DNA of 33,779 nucleotides from Herbaspirillum sp. (GCA_019233085.1 JAFAMT010000293.1:1-33779), one strand, 5' to 3'. Shown: positions 8,620 through 17,975, numbered from the stretch's first letter. Program-made: numbers and translations. Notes: a model not told the origin generated them from the letters alone.

Positions 8620-9849
8620 GTGCGACCGATTCAGAAATCCAAGAAGCTGGCAGATGTGTGTTACGACATTCGGGGTCCCGTGCTGGAAAAGGCGCGTCAG
8701 ATGGAGGAAGAGGGTCACAAGATCATCAAGCTCAACATCGGCAACCTGGCCGCCTTCGGCTTCGACGCCCCCGACGAGATCGTGCAGGACATGATCCGCA
8801 ACATGGGCAACGCCTCCGGCTATACCGATTCCAAGGGCTTGTTCGCACCGCGCAAGTCCGTCATGCACTATACCCAGCAAAAGAAGATCGAAGGCGTCAC
8901 CATCGATGACATCTACCTGGGCAATGGCGCCTCCGAGCTGATCGTCATGAGCGTGAACGCCTTGCTCAACACCGGCGACGAAGTGCTGGTGCCGTCGCCC
9001 GACTATCCGTTGTGGACCGCTGCCGTGAGCCTGTCCGGCGGCACTCCGGTGCACTATGTCTGCGACGAACAGCAAGGCTGGCAGCCCGATATCGCCGACA
9101 TCAAGAAGAAGATCACCCCCAACACCAAGGCCATCGTCGTCATCAACCCCAACAACCCCACCGGCGCGCTGTATTCGGTGGAGGTGTTGAAGGAAATCAT
9201 CGAGCTGGCACGCCAGCACCAGCTGATCATCCTGGCCGACGAGATCTACGACAAGGTGCTCTACGACGGCAACACCCACACCTCGCTGGCCTCGCTGGCC
9301 GATGATGTGCTGTTCATCACCTTTAATGGCCTCTCCAAGAACTATCGTTCCTGCGGCTATCGTGCCGGCTGGATGGTGGTCTCGGGCGAAAAGAAGCACG
9401 CTCGCGACTACATCGAAGGCCTCAACATGCTGGCCTCGATGCGCCTGTGCGCCAATGCGCCGGGGCAGTTCGCCATCCAGACCGCGCTGGGCGGCTACCA
9501 GAGCATCAACGACCTGGTCGGCCCGCAAGGCCGCCTGACCAAGCAGCGCGACCTGGCCCACAAGCTCCTCACCGACATCCCCGGTGTCACCTGTGTGAAG
9601 CCCAAGTCGGCCCTGTACATGTTCCCGCGCCTGGATCCGGAGATCTATCCGATCAAGGATGACCAGGAATTCGCCTATGAGCTGCTGGCCGAGGAAAAGG
9701 TGCTGATCGTGCAGGGCACCGGCTTCAACTGCCCCACGCCGGACCACTTCCGCGTGGTGTTCCTGCCCAATACCGACGACCTGACCGAGTCCATGGGCCG
9801 CATCGCCCATTTCCTGGAAGGCTATCGTCGCCGCCACGGCACGGCCTGA
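8620..9849 (+). CDS. alaA: Pyridoxal-phosphate aminotransferase, AlaA-like (glutamate-pyruvate aminotransferase)
   Basis: RPIQKSKKLADVCYDIRGPVLEKARQMEEEGHKIIKLNIGN closely resembles E. coli AlaA/YfbQ N-terminus; GTG at 8620 preceded by GAGGAAGAG; ITFNGLSKNYRSCGYRAGWM. Confidence 0.85.
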   Translation: MRPIQKSKKLADVCYDIRGPVLEKARQMEEEGHKIIKLNIGNLAAFGFDAPDEIVQDMIRNMGNASGYTDSKGLFAPRKSVMHYTQQKKIEGVTIDDIYLGNGASELIVMSVNALLNTGDEVLVPSPDYPLWTAAVSLSGGTPVHYVCDEQQGWQPDIADIKKKITPNTKAIVVINPNNPTGALYSVEVLKEIIELARQHQLIILADEIYDKVLYDGNTHTSLASLADDVLFITFNGLSKNYRSCGYRAGWMVVSGEKKHARDYIEGLNMLASMRLCANAPGQFAIQTALGGYQSINDLVGPQGRLTKQRDLAHKLLTDIPGVTCVKPKSALYMFPRLDPEIYPIKDDQEFAYELLAEEKVLIVQGTGFNCPTPDHFRVVFLPNTDDLTESMGRIAHFLEGYRRRHGTA

Positions 9850-9918
9850 GTTCTTGCAGTACCCGTCCTGGGCGTAGCGAGCGCGGGGCGGTCATTTTTC
9901 ACCAACCACGAAGACAAT

Positions 9919-11229
9919 ATGAAATCCATCAAAGTAGGTTTGCTCGGCATCGGCACCGTGGGTTCCGGTACTTTCAATGTTCTCAAGCGCAACCAGGAAG
10001 AGATTGCGCGCCGCGCTGGCCGAGGCATTGAAATTACCATGGTGGCCGATCTCAACACCGAGCGCGCCACCGAACTGACCAATGGAGAAGTCAAGGTTGT
10101 CAACGACGCCAATCTGGTGGTGAGCAATCCCGACATCGACATCGTCATCGAGCTGATCGGCGGCTATGGCATCGCCAAGGACCTGGTCCTCAAGGCCATC
10201 GCCAACGGCAAGCACGTGGTCACGGCCAACAAGGCCCTCATTGCCACGCACGGCAACGAGATCTTCAAGGCTGCCCAGGAAAAGGGCGTCATGGTGGCCT
10301 TCGAGGCGGCCGTGGCCGGTGGCATCCCCATCATCAAGGCACTGCGCGAGGGCCTCACCGCCAACCGCATCCAGTGGATCGCCGGCATCATCAACGGCAC
10401 CACCAACTTCATCCTCTCGGAGATGCGCGACAAGGGCCTGGACTTCGACGTGGTCCTGAAGGAAGCGCAGCGCCTGGGCTATGCCGAAGCCGATCCCACC
10501 TTCGACATCGAAGGCGTGGACGCGGCCCACAAGCTGACCATCATGGCCTCGATCGCCTTCGGCATCCCGGTGCAGTTCGACAAGGCCCACGTGGAAGGCA
10601 TCACCAAGCTGCAGGCCAGCGACATCACCTACGCCGAGCAACTGGGCTATCGCATCAAGCTGCTGGGCATCACCCGCCAGAGCGCCAACGGCATCGAGCT
10701 GCGCGTGCATCCGACCCTGATCCCGTCCTCGCGCCTGCTCGCCAACGTCGAGGGAGCGATGAATGCCGTGGTGGTGCGTGGCGACGCCGTCGGCGAGACC
10801 CTGTACTACGGCAAGGGTGCCGGCTCCGAGCCGACTGCCTCGGCCGTGATCGCCGACCTGGTCGACATCACCCGCCTGGCCACGGCCGACCCTGGTCACC
10901 GCGTGCCTTACCTGGCCTTCCAGCCCAATGCCATGGCCGATACCCCGGTACTGCCGATGAGCGAGGTCGCCACCAGCTACTACCTGCGCATGCGCGTGGC
11001 CGATGAGGCTGGCGTGCTGGCCGATGTGACCCGCATCCTGGCCGATTCGTCGATTTCCATCGATGCCATGCTGCAGAAGGAGCCGGCCGAAGGTGAACAG
11101 CAGACCGATATCATCATGCTGACCCACCAGACCCAGGAAAAGAACATCGAGGCCGCCATTGCCAAGATCGAAGGCCTGTCGACCGTGCTGGGCAAGGTCA
11201 CCAAGATCCGCCTGGAAGAGCTGAACTAA
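9919..11229 (+). CDS. hom: Homoserine dehydrogenase
   Basis: MKSIKVGLLGIGTVGSGTFNVLKRN; VTANKALIA; AGIINGTTNFIL; C-terminal ACT domain. Confidence 0.95.
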   Translation: MKSIKVGLLGIGTVGSGTFNVLKRNQEEIARRAGRGIEITMVADLNTERATELTNGEVKVVNDANLVVSNPDIDIVIELIGGYGIAKDLVLKAIANGKHVVTANKALIATHGNEIFKAAQEKGVMVAFEAAVAGGIPIIKALREGLTANRIQWIAGIINGTTNFILSEMRDKGLDFDVVLKEAQRLGYAEADPTFDIEGVDAAHKLTIMASIAFGIPVQFDKAHVEGITKLQASDITYAEQLGYRIKLLGITRQSANGIELRVHPTLIPSSRLLANVEGAMNAVVVRGDAVGETLYYGKGAGSEPTASAVIADLVDITRLATADPGHRVPYLAFQPNAMADTPVLPMSEVATSYYLRMRVADEAGVLADVTRILADSSISIDAMLQKEPAEGEQQTDIIMLTHQTQEKNIEAAIAKIEGLSTVLGKVTKIRLEELN

Positions 11230-11248
11230 GCTGGTCCTTCACTGCAAT

Positions 11249-11280
11249 GAAAAACGGAGCCCGCGGGCTCCGTTTTTTTT
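11249..11280 (+). terminator. Rho-independent terminator, probably bidirectional (hom / adhesin-E-like gene)
   Basis: aaaaACGGAGCCCGCGGGCTCCGTtttttttt; perfect 20-nt palindromic stem with A and T runs on both sides. Confidence 0.95.
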
Positions 11281-11313
11281 GCTGCCGCCATGGCCGGGCA
11301 GGCCGGCGAGGGC

Positions 11314-11751
11314 TTACTTCTTCAGTTCGAAGCCGCACACGGCTTGCAGCATGGCGTCGCCCACCGACAGCGGCTTGGGCTTGACGAATTCCATGCCCTT
11401 GAGGGCGTCGCTATGGTCGCGCTTGTCGCCCTTGCCATCCGCATCGGCGAAGATGATCTCGCGCGACAGCTTCATGGTACCGGCCTTGCAGTTGTACTGG
11501 TGCAAGTCCTTGTAGGACTTCAGCGAGGGGAAATCCTTGTCGCCGGCATTGGGGCGCGCCTGCTTGAAATTCCACAGCGACCAGGCCTCGCGGATGCCGC
11601 CGGACTCGATGATGGAGTCGGTGTCCACCAGCAGTTCGGCCTGGTCCGAGCCGCCCAGCGACTGCCAGTTCTCGGCGTGGGCCGGGAGGCTCGCCAGCAG
11701 GGCGCCGAACAGGCCAGAAGCTGCCAGCAGGGTCTTGATCTTGAATGTCAT
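11314..11751 (-). CDS. Secreted surface-adhesin protein E-like protein
   Basis: Signal peptide MTFKIKTLLAASGLFGALLASLPAHA; NWQSLGGSDQAELLVDTDSI and REAWSLWNF; resemblance to adhesin-E family by pattern only. Confidence 0.65.
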   Translation of the reverse strand: MTFKIKTLLAASGLFGALLASLPAHAENWQSLGGSDQAELLVDTDSIIESGGIREAWSLWNFKQARPNAGDKDFPSLKSYKDLHQYNCKAGTMKLSREIIFADADGKGDKRDHSDALKGMEFVKPKPLSVGDAMLQAVCGFELKK

Positions 11752-11971
11752 GCCGTTTCCATCCTTCCTGAGTGTTTGAATACTGTCCTTGACCTGGCCC
11801 GCGTGCCAACATTCCCGCGGGCAGGTTGCACTGATGCATTGCGGTGCACGAAGTGGCGCAGCATAGCCCGGCGATGGCCGGCTTTCAAGGTCGGTAACGC
11901 TTTATTTCATCTTTCAGGTCATTTCATGGCCATGGTGTCCAAAAGAAACACGAGCCGCCAGCGCTCTTCTT

Positions 11972-12000
11972 TTGTGCAGTGCGCCGGCTGGCCTTATAAT
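11972..12000 (+). promoter_or_regulatory. Sigma70-type promoter for thrC
   Basis: TTGTGC, 17-nt spacer, TATAAT. Confidence 0.75.
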
Positions 12001-12065
12001 CGAAGACTTTCCTCCGATTCTCCTATTCCACGCACCTAGCCGCCTGTTTGGCGCTTCCTATCGAC

Positions 12066-13526
12066 ATGCACTACGTTTCCACCCGCGGTCACGCTGCAAC
12101 TCCCTCCTTTTCCGAAATCCTGCTGGGCGGCCTGGCTCCGGATGGCGGGCTGTACCTGCCGGCCCAGTACCCGCAGGTCAGCGGCGCCGAGCTGAACCAG
12201 TGGCGTACCCTGTCGTATGCCGACCTGGCCGTCGAGGTGCTCAAGAAATTTGCCACCGATATCCCCGAGGCCGACCTCAAGGCCCTGGCGCACAAGACCT
12301 ATACCGCCGACGTCTACCGCAATACCCGTGCCGGCGAGGATGCCGCCCAGATCACCCCGCTGCGCACGCTGGAAGAGCAGGACGGCAAGAAGCTGGTGCT
12401 GCAAAGCCTGTCCAACGGCCCCACGCTGGCCTTCAAGGACATGGCCATGCAGTTGCTGGGCAACCTGTTCGAATACGCGCTGGCCAAGCAGGGCGCGGAA
12501 CTGAACATCGTCGGCGCCACCTCCGGGGACACCGGCAGCGCCGCCGAATACGCCATGCGCGGCAAGAAGGGCATCCGCGTCTTCATGCTGTCGCCGCACA
12601 AGAAGATGAGCGCCTTCCAGACGGCCCAGATGTTCAGCCTGCAGGACCCCAACATCTTCAACCTGGCCGTCGAAGGTGTCTTCGATGATTGCCAGGACAT
12701 CGTCAAGGCCATCTCCAACGACCTGGAGTACAAGGCCGCCAAGAAGATCGGCACCGTCAACTCGATCAACTGGGCGCGCGTCGTGGCGCAGGTGGTGTAC
12801 TACTTCCGCGGCTACCTGGCCGCCACCACCAGCAACGAGCAGAAGGTGTCCTTCACCGTGCCCTCGGGCAATTTCGGTAACATCTGTGCCGGCCACATCG
12901 CCCGCATGATGGGCCTGCCCATCGACAAGCTGGTCGTGGCCACCAACGAGAACGACGTGCTCGACGAATTCTTCCGTACCGGTGTCTATCGCGTGCGCAA
13001 GTCGGCCGAGACCTACCATACCAGCAGCCCCAGCATGGACATCAGCAAGGCCTCCAACTTCGAGCGCTTCGTCTACGACCTGCTGGGCCGCGACAGCGCC
13101 CGCGTGAAGGCCTTGTTCCAAAAGGTCGAGAGCGCCGGCGGCTTCGACCTGACCGGCAAGCCCGGCAGCGACGGTGATGAATTCGCCAGCGTGATCCAGT
13201 ACGGTTTCGCCTCCGGCCGTTCCACCCATGCCGACCGCCTGGAGACCATTCGCTTCGCCGAAAAGGCCTACGGCATCACGGTCGATACCCACACCGCCGA
13301 CGGCATCAAGGTGGCGCGTGAAAACCTCACCCCGGGCGTGACCATGATCGTGCTGGAAACCGCACTGCCGGCCAAGTTCAACGAAACCATCCGCGAAGCC
13401 CTGGGGCGTGACGCCGACCGTCCGGCCGGCTTCGAGAACATCGAGGCGCTGCCGCAGCGCTTCGAGGTCATGCCCGCCGACGCCGCCCGCGTGAAGGCGT
13501 TCGTGGCCGAGCATACCGGCCTGTAA
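12066..13526 (+). CDS. thrC: Threonine synthase
   Basis: MHYVSTRGHAATPSFSEILLGGLAPDGGLYLPAQYPQ; PTLAFKDMAMQLLGNL PLP region; GATSGDTGSAAEYAMRG. Confidence 0.95.
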   Translation: MHYVSTRGHAATPSFSEILLGGLAPDGGLYLPAQYPQVSGAELNQWRTLSYADLAVEVLKKFATDIPEADLKALAHKTYTADVYRNTRAGEDAAQITPLRTLEEQDGKKLVLQSLSNGPTLAFKDMAMQLLGNLFEYALAKQGAELNIVGATSGDTGSAAEYAMRGKKGIRVFMLSPHKKMSAFQTAQMFSLQDPNIFNLAVEGVFDDCQDIVKAISNDLEYKAAKKIGTVNSINWARVVAQVVYYFRGYLAATTSNEQKVSFTVPSGNFGNICAGHIARMMGLPIDKLVVATNENDVLDEFFRTGVYRVRKSAETYHTSSPSMDISKASNFERFVYDLLGRDSARVKALFQKVESAGGFDLTGKPGSDGDEFASVIQYGFASGRSTHADRLETIRFAEKAYGITVDTHTADGIKVARENLTPGVTMIVLETALPAKFNETIREALGRDADRPAGFENIEALPQRFEVMPADAARVKAFVAEHTGL

Positions 13527-13547
13527 GCAGCGCCGCTTGAGCAGATC

Positions 13548-13582
13548 ACGCCGTCCGCGCCGCAGGCCCGGGCGGCGTTTTT
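13548..13582 (+). terminator. Rho-independent terminator after thrC
   Basis: ACGCCGTCCG ... CGGGCGGCGTTTTT, stem with one G-U pair followed by T run. Confidence 0.8.
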
Positions 13583-13681
13583 CATGGTCCGCCGCCAGCG
13601 GCCGATTGCATTAGAATGTCGGGTCGCTGTATCGCCATGAAGACAGCGCCTCTTCCCGGTTTCCATCCAGACAGGCCAGCC

Positions 13682-14959
13682 ATGCAATCCAACGTCCCCC
13701 CGAGCGCGTCGTCCGACAAACCGGCCCGCGCGCCCATGCAAAGCGTGAACCAGGCGCTCGATACCTTGCTCACGGCAGCCGTGCCGGTCAGCGGCAGCCA
13801 GAGCGTCGCCACCCTGGAAGCCTGCGGTCGCGTGCTGGCTGCGCCGGTCCAGGCGCACATCAACGTGCCCGGCATGGACAATTCGCAGATGGATGGCTAC
13901 GCCGTGCGTGCCGCCGATTGCGCCTCCGGGCAGGCGCGCCTGCGCGTATCCCAGCGCATCCCGGCCGGTCACGTGGGCCAGCCGCTCGAAGCCGGCACGG
14001 CCGCGCGCATCTTCACCGGTGCGATGCTGCCCGAAGGCGCCGACGCGGTGGTCATGCAGGAAGCCTGCGAAGTCGATGGCGAGCATGTCACGGTGCGCCA
14101 TGTCCCCAGCCGCGGTGAATGGGTGCGCTACATTGGCGAGGATATCCGCCAGGGCAGCACCATCCTGCCGGCCGGGACCCGCCTGCGTCCCCAGGAGCTG
14201 GGGCTGGCCGCGTCCATTGGCCAGGCCACCCTGGAGGTGTTGCGGCGCGTGCGGGTGGCGGTGTTCTTCACCGGCGATGAGCTGACCATGCCCGGCGAAG
14301 CCCTGAAGCCCGGCGCCATCTACAATTCCAATCGTTTCCTGCTGCGCGGCCTGCTGCAGCAACTGGGCTGCGAGATCAGCGACTACGGCATCGTGCCCGA
14401 CAATCTGGCCGCCACCCGCCAGACCCTGCGCGAGGCGGCGCGCGAGCATGACCTCATCATCACCAGCGGCGGCGTCTCGGTGGGCGAGGAAGACCACGTC
14501 AAGCCGGCCGTGCAAGCCGAAGGGCGCATCGACATGTGGCAGATCGCCATGAAACCGGGCAAGCCGCTGGCCTTCGGCCAGGTGCGTCGTGGCCAGGATG
14601 CAGGGCAGGGCGAGGCCTTCTTCATCGGCCTGCCGGGTAATCCGGTGTCGTCCTTCGTGACCTTCCTGTTGTTCGTGCGGCCCTTCCTGCTGCGTCTGCA
14701 AGGCTTGCCCCGCGAGGCAGTGCTGCCGCAGGCGGTGAGCATGCGTGCCGATTTCGACTGGCCTCGTGCCGATCGCCGCCAGGAATTCCTGCGTGTGCGG
14801 CGCAATGCCCGGGGCGGGCTGGACCTCTTCCCCAGCCAGGGTTCGGCCGTGCTGACCTCGACCGCCTGGGCCGACGGCCTGGTCGACAACCCACCCGGAC
14901 AGACCATTGCGGCGGGTGACATGGTGCAGTTCCTGGCCTTCGACCAACTGCTCAACTGA
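13682..14959 (+). CDS. moeA: Molybdopterin molybdenumtransferase
   Basis: NVPGMDNSQMDGYAVRAAD; RIFTGAMLPEGADAVVMQE; TSGGVSVGEEDHVK; GLPGNPVSSFVTF. Start uncertain (13616, 13637 or 13682). Confidence 0.93.
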   Translation: MQSNVPPSASSDKPARAPMQSVNQALDTLLTAAVPVSGSQSVATLEACGRVLAAPVQAHINVPGMDNSQMDGYAVRAADCASGQARLRVSQRIPAGHVGQPLEAGTAARIFTGAMLPEGADAVVMQEACEVDGEHVTVRHVPSRGEWVRYIGEDIRQGSTILPAGTRLRPQELGLAASIGQATLEVLRRVRVAVFFTGDELTMPGEALKPGAIYNSNRFLLRGLLQQLGCEISDYGIVPDNLAATRQTLREAAREHDLIITSGGVSVGEEDHVKPAVQAEGRIDMWQIAMKPGKPLAFGQVRRGQDAGQGEAFFIGLPGNPVSSFVTFLLFVRPFLLRLQGLPREAVLPQAVSMRADFDWPRADRRQEFLRVRRNARGGLDLFPSQGSAVLTSTAWADGLVDNPPGQTIAAGDMVQFLAFDQLLN

Positions 14960-14983
14960 AGAATTGATTTACCAAGGAAAGTC

Positions 14984-15241
14984 ATGAAAATCGAACTCCG
15001 TTTCTTCGCCAGCGTGCGCGAAGCCTTGAAAACCTCGCAGGAAGTCATCGAGCTACCCGCCAGCGTCAAGACCGTGGGCGACGTGCGCGCCTTCCTGATG
15101 GGACGCGGCGGCATCTGGGCCGAAGTGCTGGGGCCGGAAAAGAATCTGCGCATGGCCTACGACCATGACATGACCGAGGCCGATACCGAGATTGCCGACG
15201 GCGGTGAAGTGGCCTTCTTCCCGCCCGTCACCGGGGGCTGA
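14984..15241 (+). CDS. moaD: Molybdopterin synthase small subunit MoaD
   Basis: 85 aa, MKIELRFFASVREAL; C-terminal FFPPVTGG double glycine. Confidence 0.93.
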   Translation: MKIELRFFASVREALKTSQEVIELPASVKTVGDVRAFLMGRGGIWAEVLGPEKNLRMAYDHDMTEADTEIADGGEVAFFPPVTGG

Positions 15242-15242
15242 C

Positions 15243-15878
15243 ATGAGCGCCCGCCGTGATCCCTCGGTCGGCACGATTGCGCACTACAGCAGCAATGCCG
15301 AGAGCTTTCGCGAGGGTACCTGGGATCATGACGTCAGCCAGAACATGGCGGCCTTGCTGGATGCCCTGCACGCCAGAGCCGGGCAGGGACCCTTCACGAT
15401 TCTGGACTTCGGCTGCGGCCCGGGACGCGACCTGATCGAATTCGCCCGGCGTGGCCACGTTGCCGTCGGGCTGGACGGTACTGCCGAGTTTGTCGAGATG
15501 GCGCGTGCGGCCAGTGGCTGCGAGGTCCTGCATCAGGACTTCCTGCAGCTAGACCTGCCGCCGCAGCGCTTCGACGGCATCTTTGCCAATGCCTCGCTGT
15601 TCCACGTGCCCTCGGCCGCGCTGCCGCGCGTACTGGGGCAGTTGCGGGCCAGCCTGAAGCCGGACGGCATCCTGTTCAGCTCCAACCCGCGTGGCCAGGA
15701 CCTGGAAGGCTGGAGCGGCCAGCGCTACGGCGTCTGGCACAGCCTGGAAGGCTGGCGCCGTTACCTGCATGCAGCAGGATTTGCCGAATTGCGGCATTAT
15801 TACCGCCCTGACGGTTTGCCGCGCGAGCAGCAACCGTGGCTGGCCAGTGTCTGGCAAAAGACGGAAGATCCGCGCTAA
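15243..15878 (+). CDS. Class I SAM-dependent methyltransferase
   Basis: ILDFGCGPGRDLIEFARRGHVAVGLDGTAEFVEMAR; GIFANASLFHVP; starts 1 nt after the moaD stop. Confidence 0.85.
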   Translation: MSARRDPSVGTIAHYSSNAESFREGTWDHDVSQNMAALLDALHARAGQGPFTILDFGCGPGRDLIEFARRGHVAVGLDGTAEFVEMARAASGCEVLHQDFLQLDLPPQRFDGIFANASLFHVPSAALPRVLGQLRASLKPDGILFSSNPRGQDLEGWSGQRYGVWHSLEGWRRYLHAAGFAELRHYYRPDGLPREQQPWLASVWQKTEDPR

Positions 15879-15930
15879 GCGGGCGATCCCACAACATTCG
15901 GAATCCGGATTCTTTGGGAGGAGACCAGTC

Positions 15931-16017
15931 ATGCGCCAACCATGTCTGCGGAGCAGATGCACAAGACATCGTTCAACGATGCGCATTCATCCACACCTGA
16001 AGAAGGAACCATCTTGA
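15931..16017 (+). CDS. Putative 28-aa leader peptide upstream of the GntP permease
   Basis: GGGAGGAG then ATG at 15931; MRQPCLRSRCTRHRSTMRIHPHLKKEPS; TGA stop overlaps the candidate TTG start of the permease. Confidence 0.35.
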   Translation: MRQPCLRSRCTRHRSTMRIHPHLKKEPS

Positions 16018-17384
16018 TTTCGACACATCTGGCCGCCTGGGCGGCTCAGGACACGCAGTTGCTGCTGGTGACGCTGGCGGCGCTGATCGCCATCGTGGTA
16101 TTGATCAGCTTCCTGTCCATCGCGCCCTTCCTTTCCATCCTGATCGGCACCTTCATCGCCGGCATCGGCGCCGGCCTGCCGCTGGAAGACATCGCCAAGG
16201 CCTTCAGCAAGGGCGCCGGCAGCCTCTTGGGCGAGGCTGGCATCATCATCGCCCTGGGGGCCATGCTGGGCGCGCTCATGGCCGAGTCCGGCGCGGCCGA
16301 CCGCATCGTCAATACCCTGCTGCGCTATGCGCGCGGCAGTGCCATTCCCTGGATGATGGCGCTGGTGGCCCTGGTGGTCGGCCTGCCGCTGTTCTTCGAG
16401 GTGGGGCTGGTGATGATGGCACCGATCATCTTCGTCATGGCACGCCGTTCGCAGTTGCCCATCATGCGCGTAGCGATTCCCGCACTGGCCGGCATGACCA
16501 CGCTGCACGCGCTGCTGCCGCCGCATCCGGGTCCGCTGATCGCCGTCTCGGCGCTGCATGCCGACCTCGGCACTACCATGCTGCTGGGCTTCGTGGTGGC
16601 CATCCCGGCGGTCATCATCGCCGGTCCCCTGTACGGCAACTTCCTGGCGCCGCGCCTGAACCTGGCCGAGCCGGACCAGATCGGCAAGCTCTTCACCGCC
16701 CGTGAGGGACAGTCGCAGCCCGGTTTCGCAGCGGCGCTGCTGACCATCCTGCTGCCGGTGATCCTGATGCTGGGGCGCACCGTGGCCCGTATCTGGGTCA
16801 CGCCCAAGACCGAGCTGTTCGAGATGCTCAATTTCTTCGGCGAACCCATCATCGCACTCACCGTCACGGTACTCTTTGCCGTAGTGGTGCTGGGCTGGGG
16901 CCAGGGCAGCAGCCGCTTCGACGTCGGTGCCACGCTGCGTCGCGCCTTGCCACCCATCGCCGGCCTGCTGCTGACCATCGGCGCCGGTGGCGGCCTGAAG
17001 CAGACCCTGCTGTCGGCCGGCATCAGCGACACCATTACCAAGGTCGCAGCCGGCACCCACATGCCGCTGATCCTGCTGGCCTGGATCATCGCCGTGGCAC
17101 TGCGCCAGGCCACCGGTTCGGCCACCGTCGCCACTACGGCCACCGCCGGTATCGTGGCCCCGCTGGTGGCGGGCCTGTCGGCCACCCACAACTCGCTGAT
17201 GGCGCTGGCCATCGGCGCCGGTTCGGTGTTCTTCTGCCACGTCAATGACGCCGGTTTCTGGATGGTCAAGGAATACTTCGGCCTGAACCTGAAACAGACC
17301 CTGGCGACCTGGTCGGTGATCCAGACCCTGGTGTCGGTCATCGGCCTGGGCATGACGCTGTTACTGTGGGGACTGATCGTCTGA
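16014..17384 (+). CDS. GntP-family gluconate/H+ symporter
   Basis: GAIIALGAMLG-type GntP sequence: GTFIAGIGAGLPLEDIAKAFSKGAGSLLGEAGIIIALGAMLGALMAESGAADRI; LPPHPGPLIAVSAL; ATGSATVATTATAGI. TTG start at 16014 after AAGGAA; ATG at 15942 is the alternative. Confidence 0.88.
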   Translation: MISTHLAAWAAQDTQLLLVTLAALIAIVVLISFLSIAPFLSILIGTFIAGIGAGLPLEDIAKAFSKGAGSLLGEAGIIIALGAMLGALMAESGAADRIVNTLLRYARGSAIPWMMALVALVVGLPLFFEVGLVMMAPIIFVMARRSQLPIMRVAIPALAGMTTLHALLPPHPGPLIAVSALHADLGTTMLLGFVVAIPAVIIAGPLYGNFLAPRLNLAEPDQIGKLFTAREGQSQPGFAAALLTILLPVILMLGRTVARIWVTPKTELFEMLNFFGEPIIALTVTVLFAVVVLGWGQGSSRFDVGATLRRALPPIAGLLLTIGAGGGLKQTLLSAGISDTITKVAAGTHMPLILLAWIIAVALRQATGSATVATTATAGIVAPLVAGLSATHNSLMALAIGAGSVFFCHVNDAGFWMVKEYFGLNLKQTLATWSVIQTLVSVIGLGMTLLLWGLIV

Positions 17385-17452
17385 TCGCCGCGTGCTCGCG
17401 GGCAGGGCTGCGCTGGTAGAATCGCAGCCTGCCTTTCACTTTCTGCCCAGCC

Positions 17453-17905
17453 ATGCCTGTCCGCGTCCAGACCGCCGATTTCGATCTCTCCACCGAAGTG
17501 GCGCAACTGCGCCTGGCCAATCCCCGCGTGGGAGCGGTGGTGAGCTTCGTGGGCACGGTGCGCGATCTCAACGACGGTGCTGCCATCTCCGAGATGGAGC
17601 TGGAACACTATCCGGTCATGACCGAGCGGGCCCTGGAGCAGATCGTGGAACAGGCCAAGGCGCGCTGGCCCATCTTCGACGCGCTGGTGATCCACCGTAT
17701 CGGCCCGATGCAGCCGCGCGAGCAGATCGTGCTGGTGGCCGTGACCTCGCCCCATCGCGGTGAAGCCTTCGCCGCCTGCGAATTCATCATGGACTATCTC
17801 AAGACGCAGGCGCCGTTCTGGAAAAAGGAACAGACGCCCGAGGGCGCTCGCTGGGTCGATGCCCGCGAGAGCGACGACAGCGCGCTGGCCAAATGGAAAC
17901 AATAA
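17453..17905 (+). CDS. moaE: Molybdopterin synthase large subunit MoaE
   Basis: GAVVSFVGTVRDLNDG; HRIGPMQPREQIVLVAVTSPHRGEAFAACEFIMDYLKTQAPFWKKE. Confidence 0.95.
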   Translation: MPVRVQTADFDLSTEVAQLRLANPRVGAVVSFVGTVRDLNDGAAISEMELEHYPVMTERALEQIVEQAKARWPIFDALVIHRIGPMQPREQIVLVAVTSPHRGEAFAACEFIMDYLKTQAPFWKKEQTPEGARWVDARESDDSALAKWKQ

Positions 17906-17975
17906 GGCGCCTCGGGCCGCGACGCTGATCCCGGCCACCAGGGCGACCATCCGCACAAGTTCAGGGGAAACCGTC

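Noticed and set aside
12036-14947. Long minus-strand ORFs opposite thrC and moeA
   Set aside because: Antisense to clear housekeeping genes; no independent coding signal
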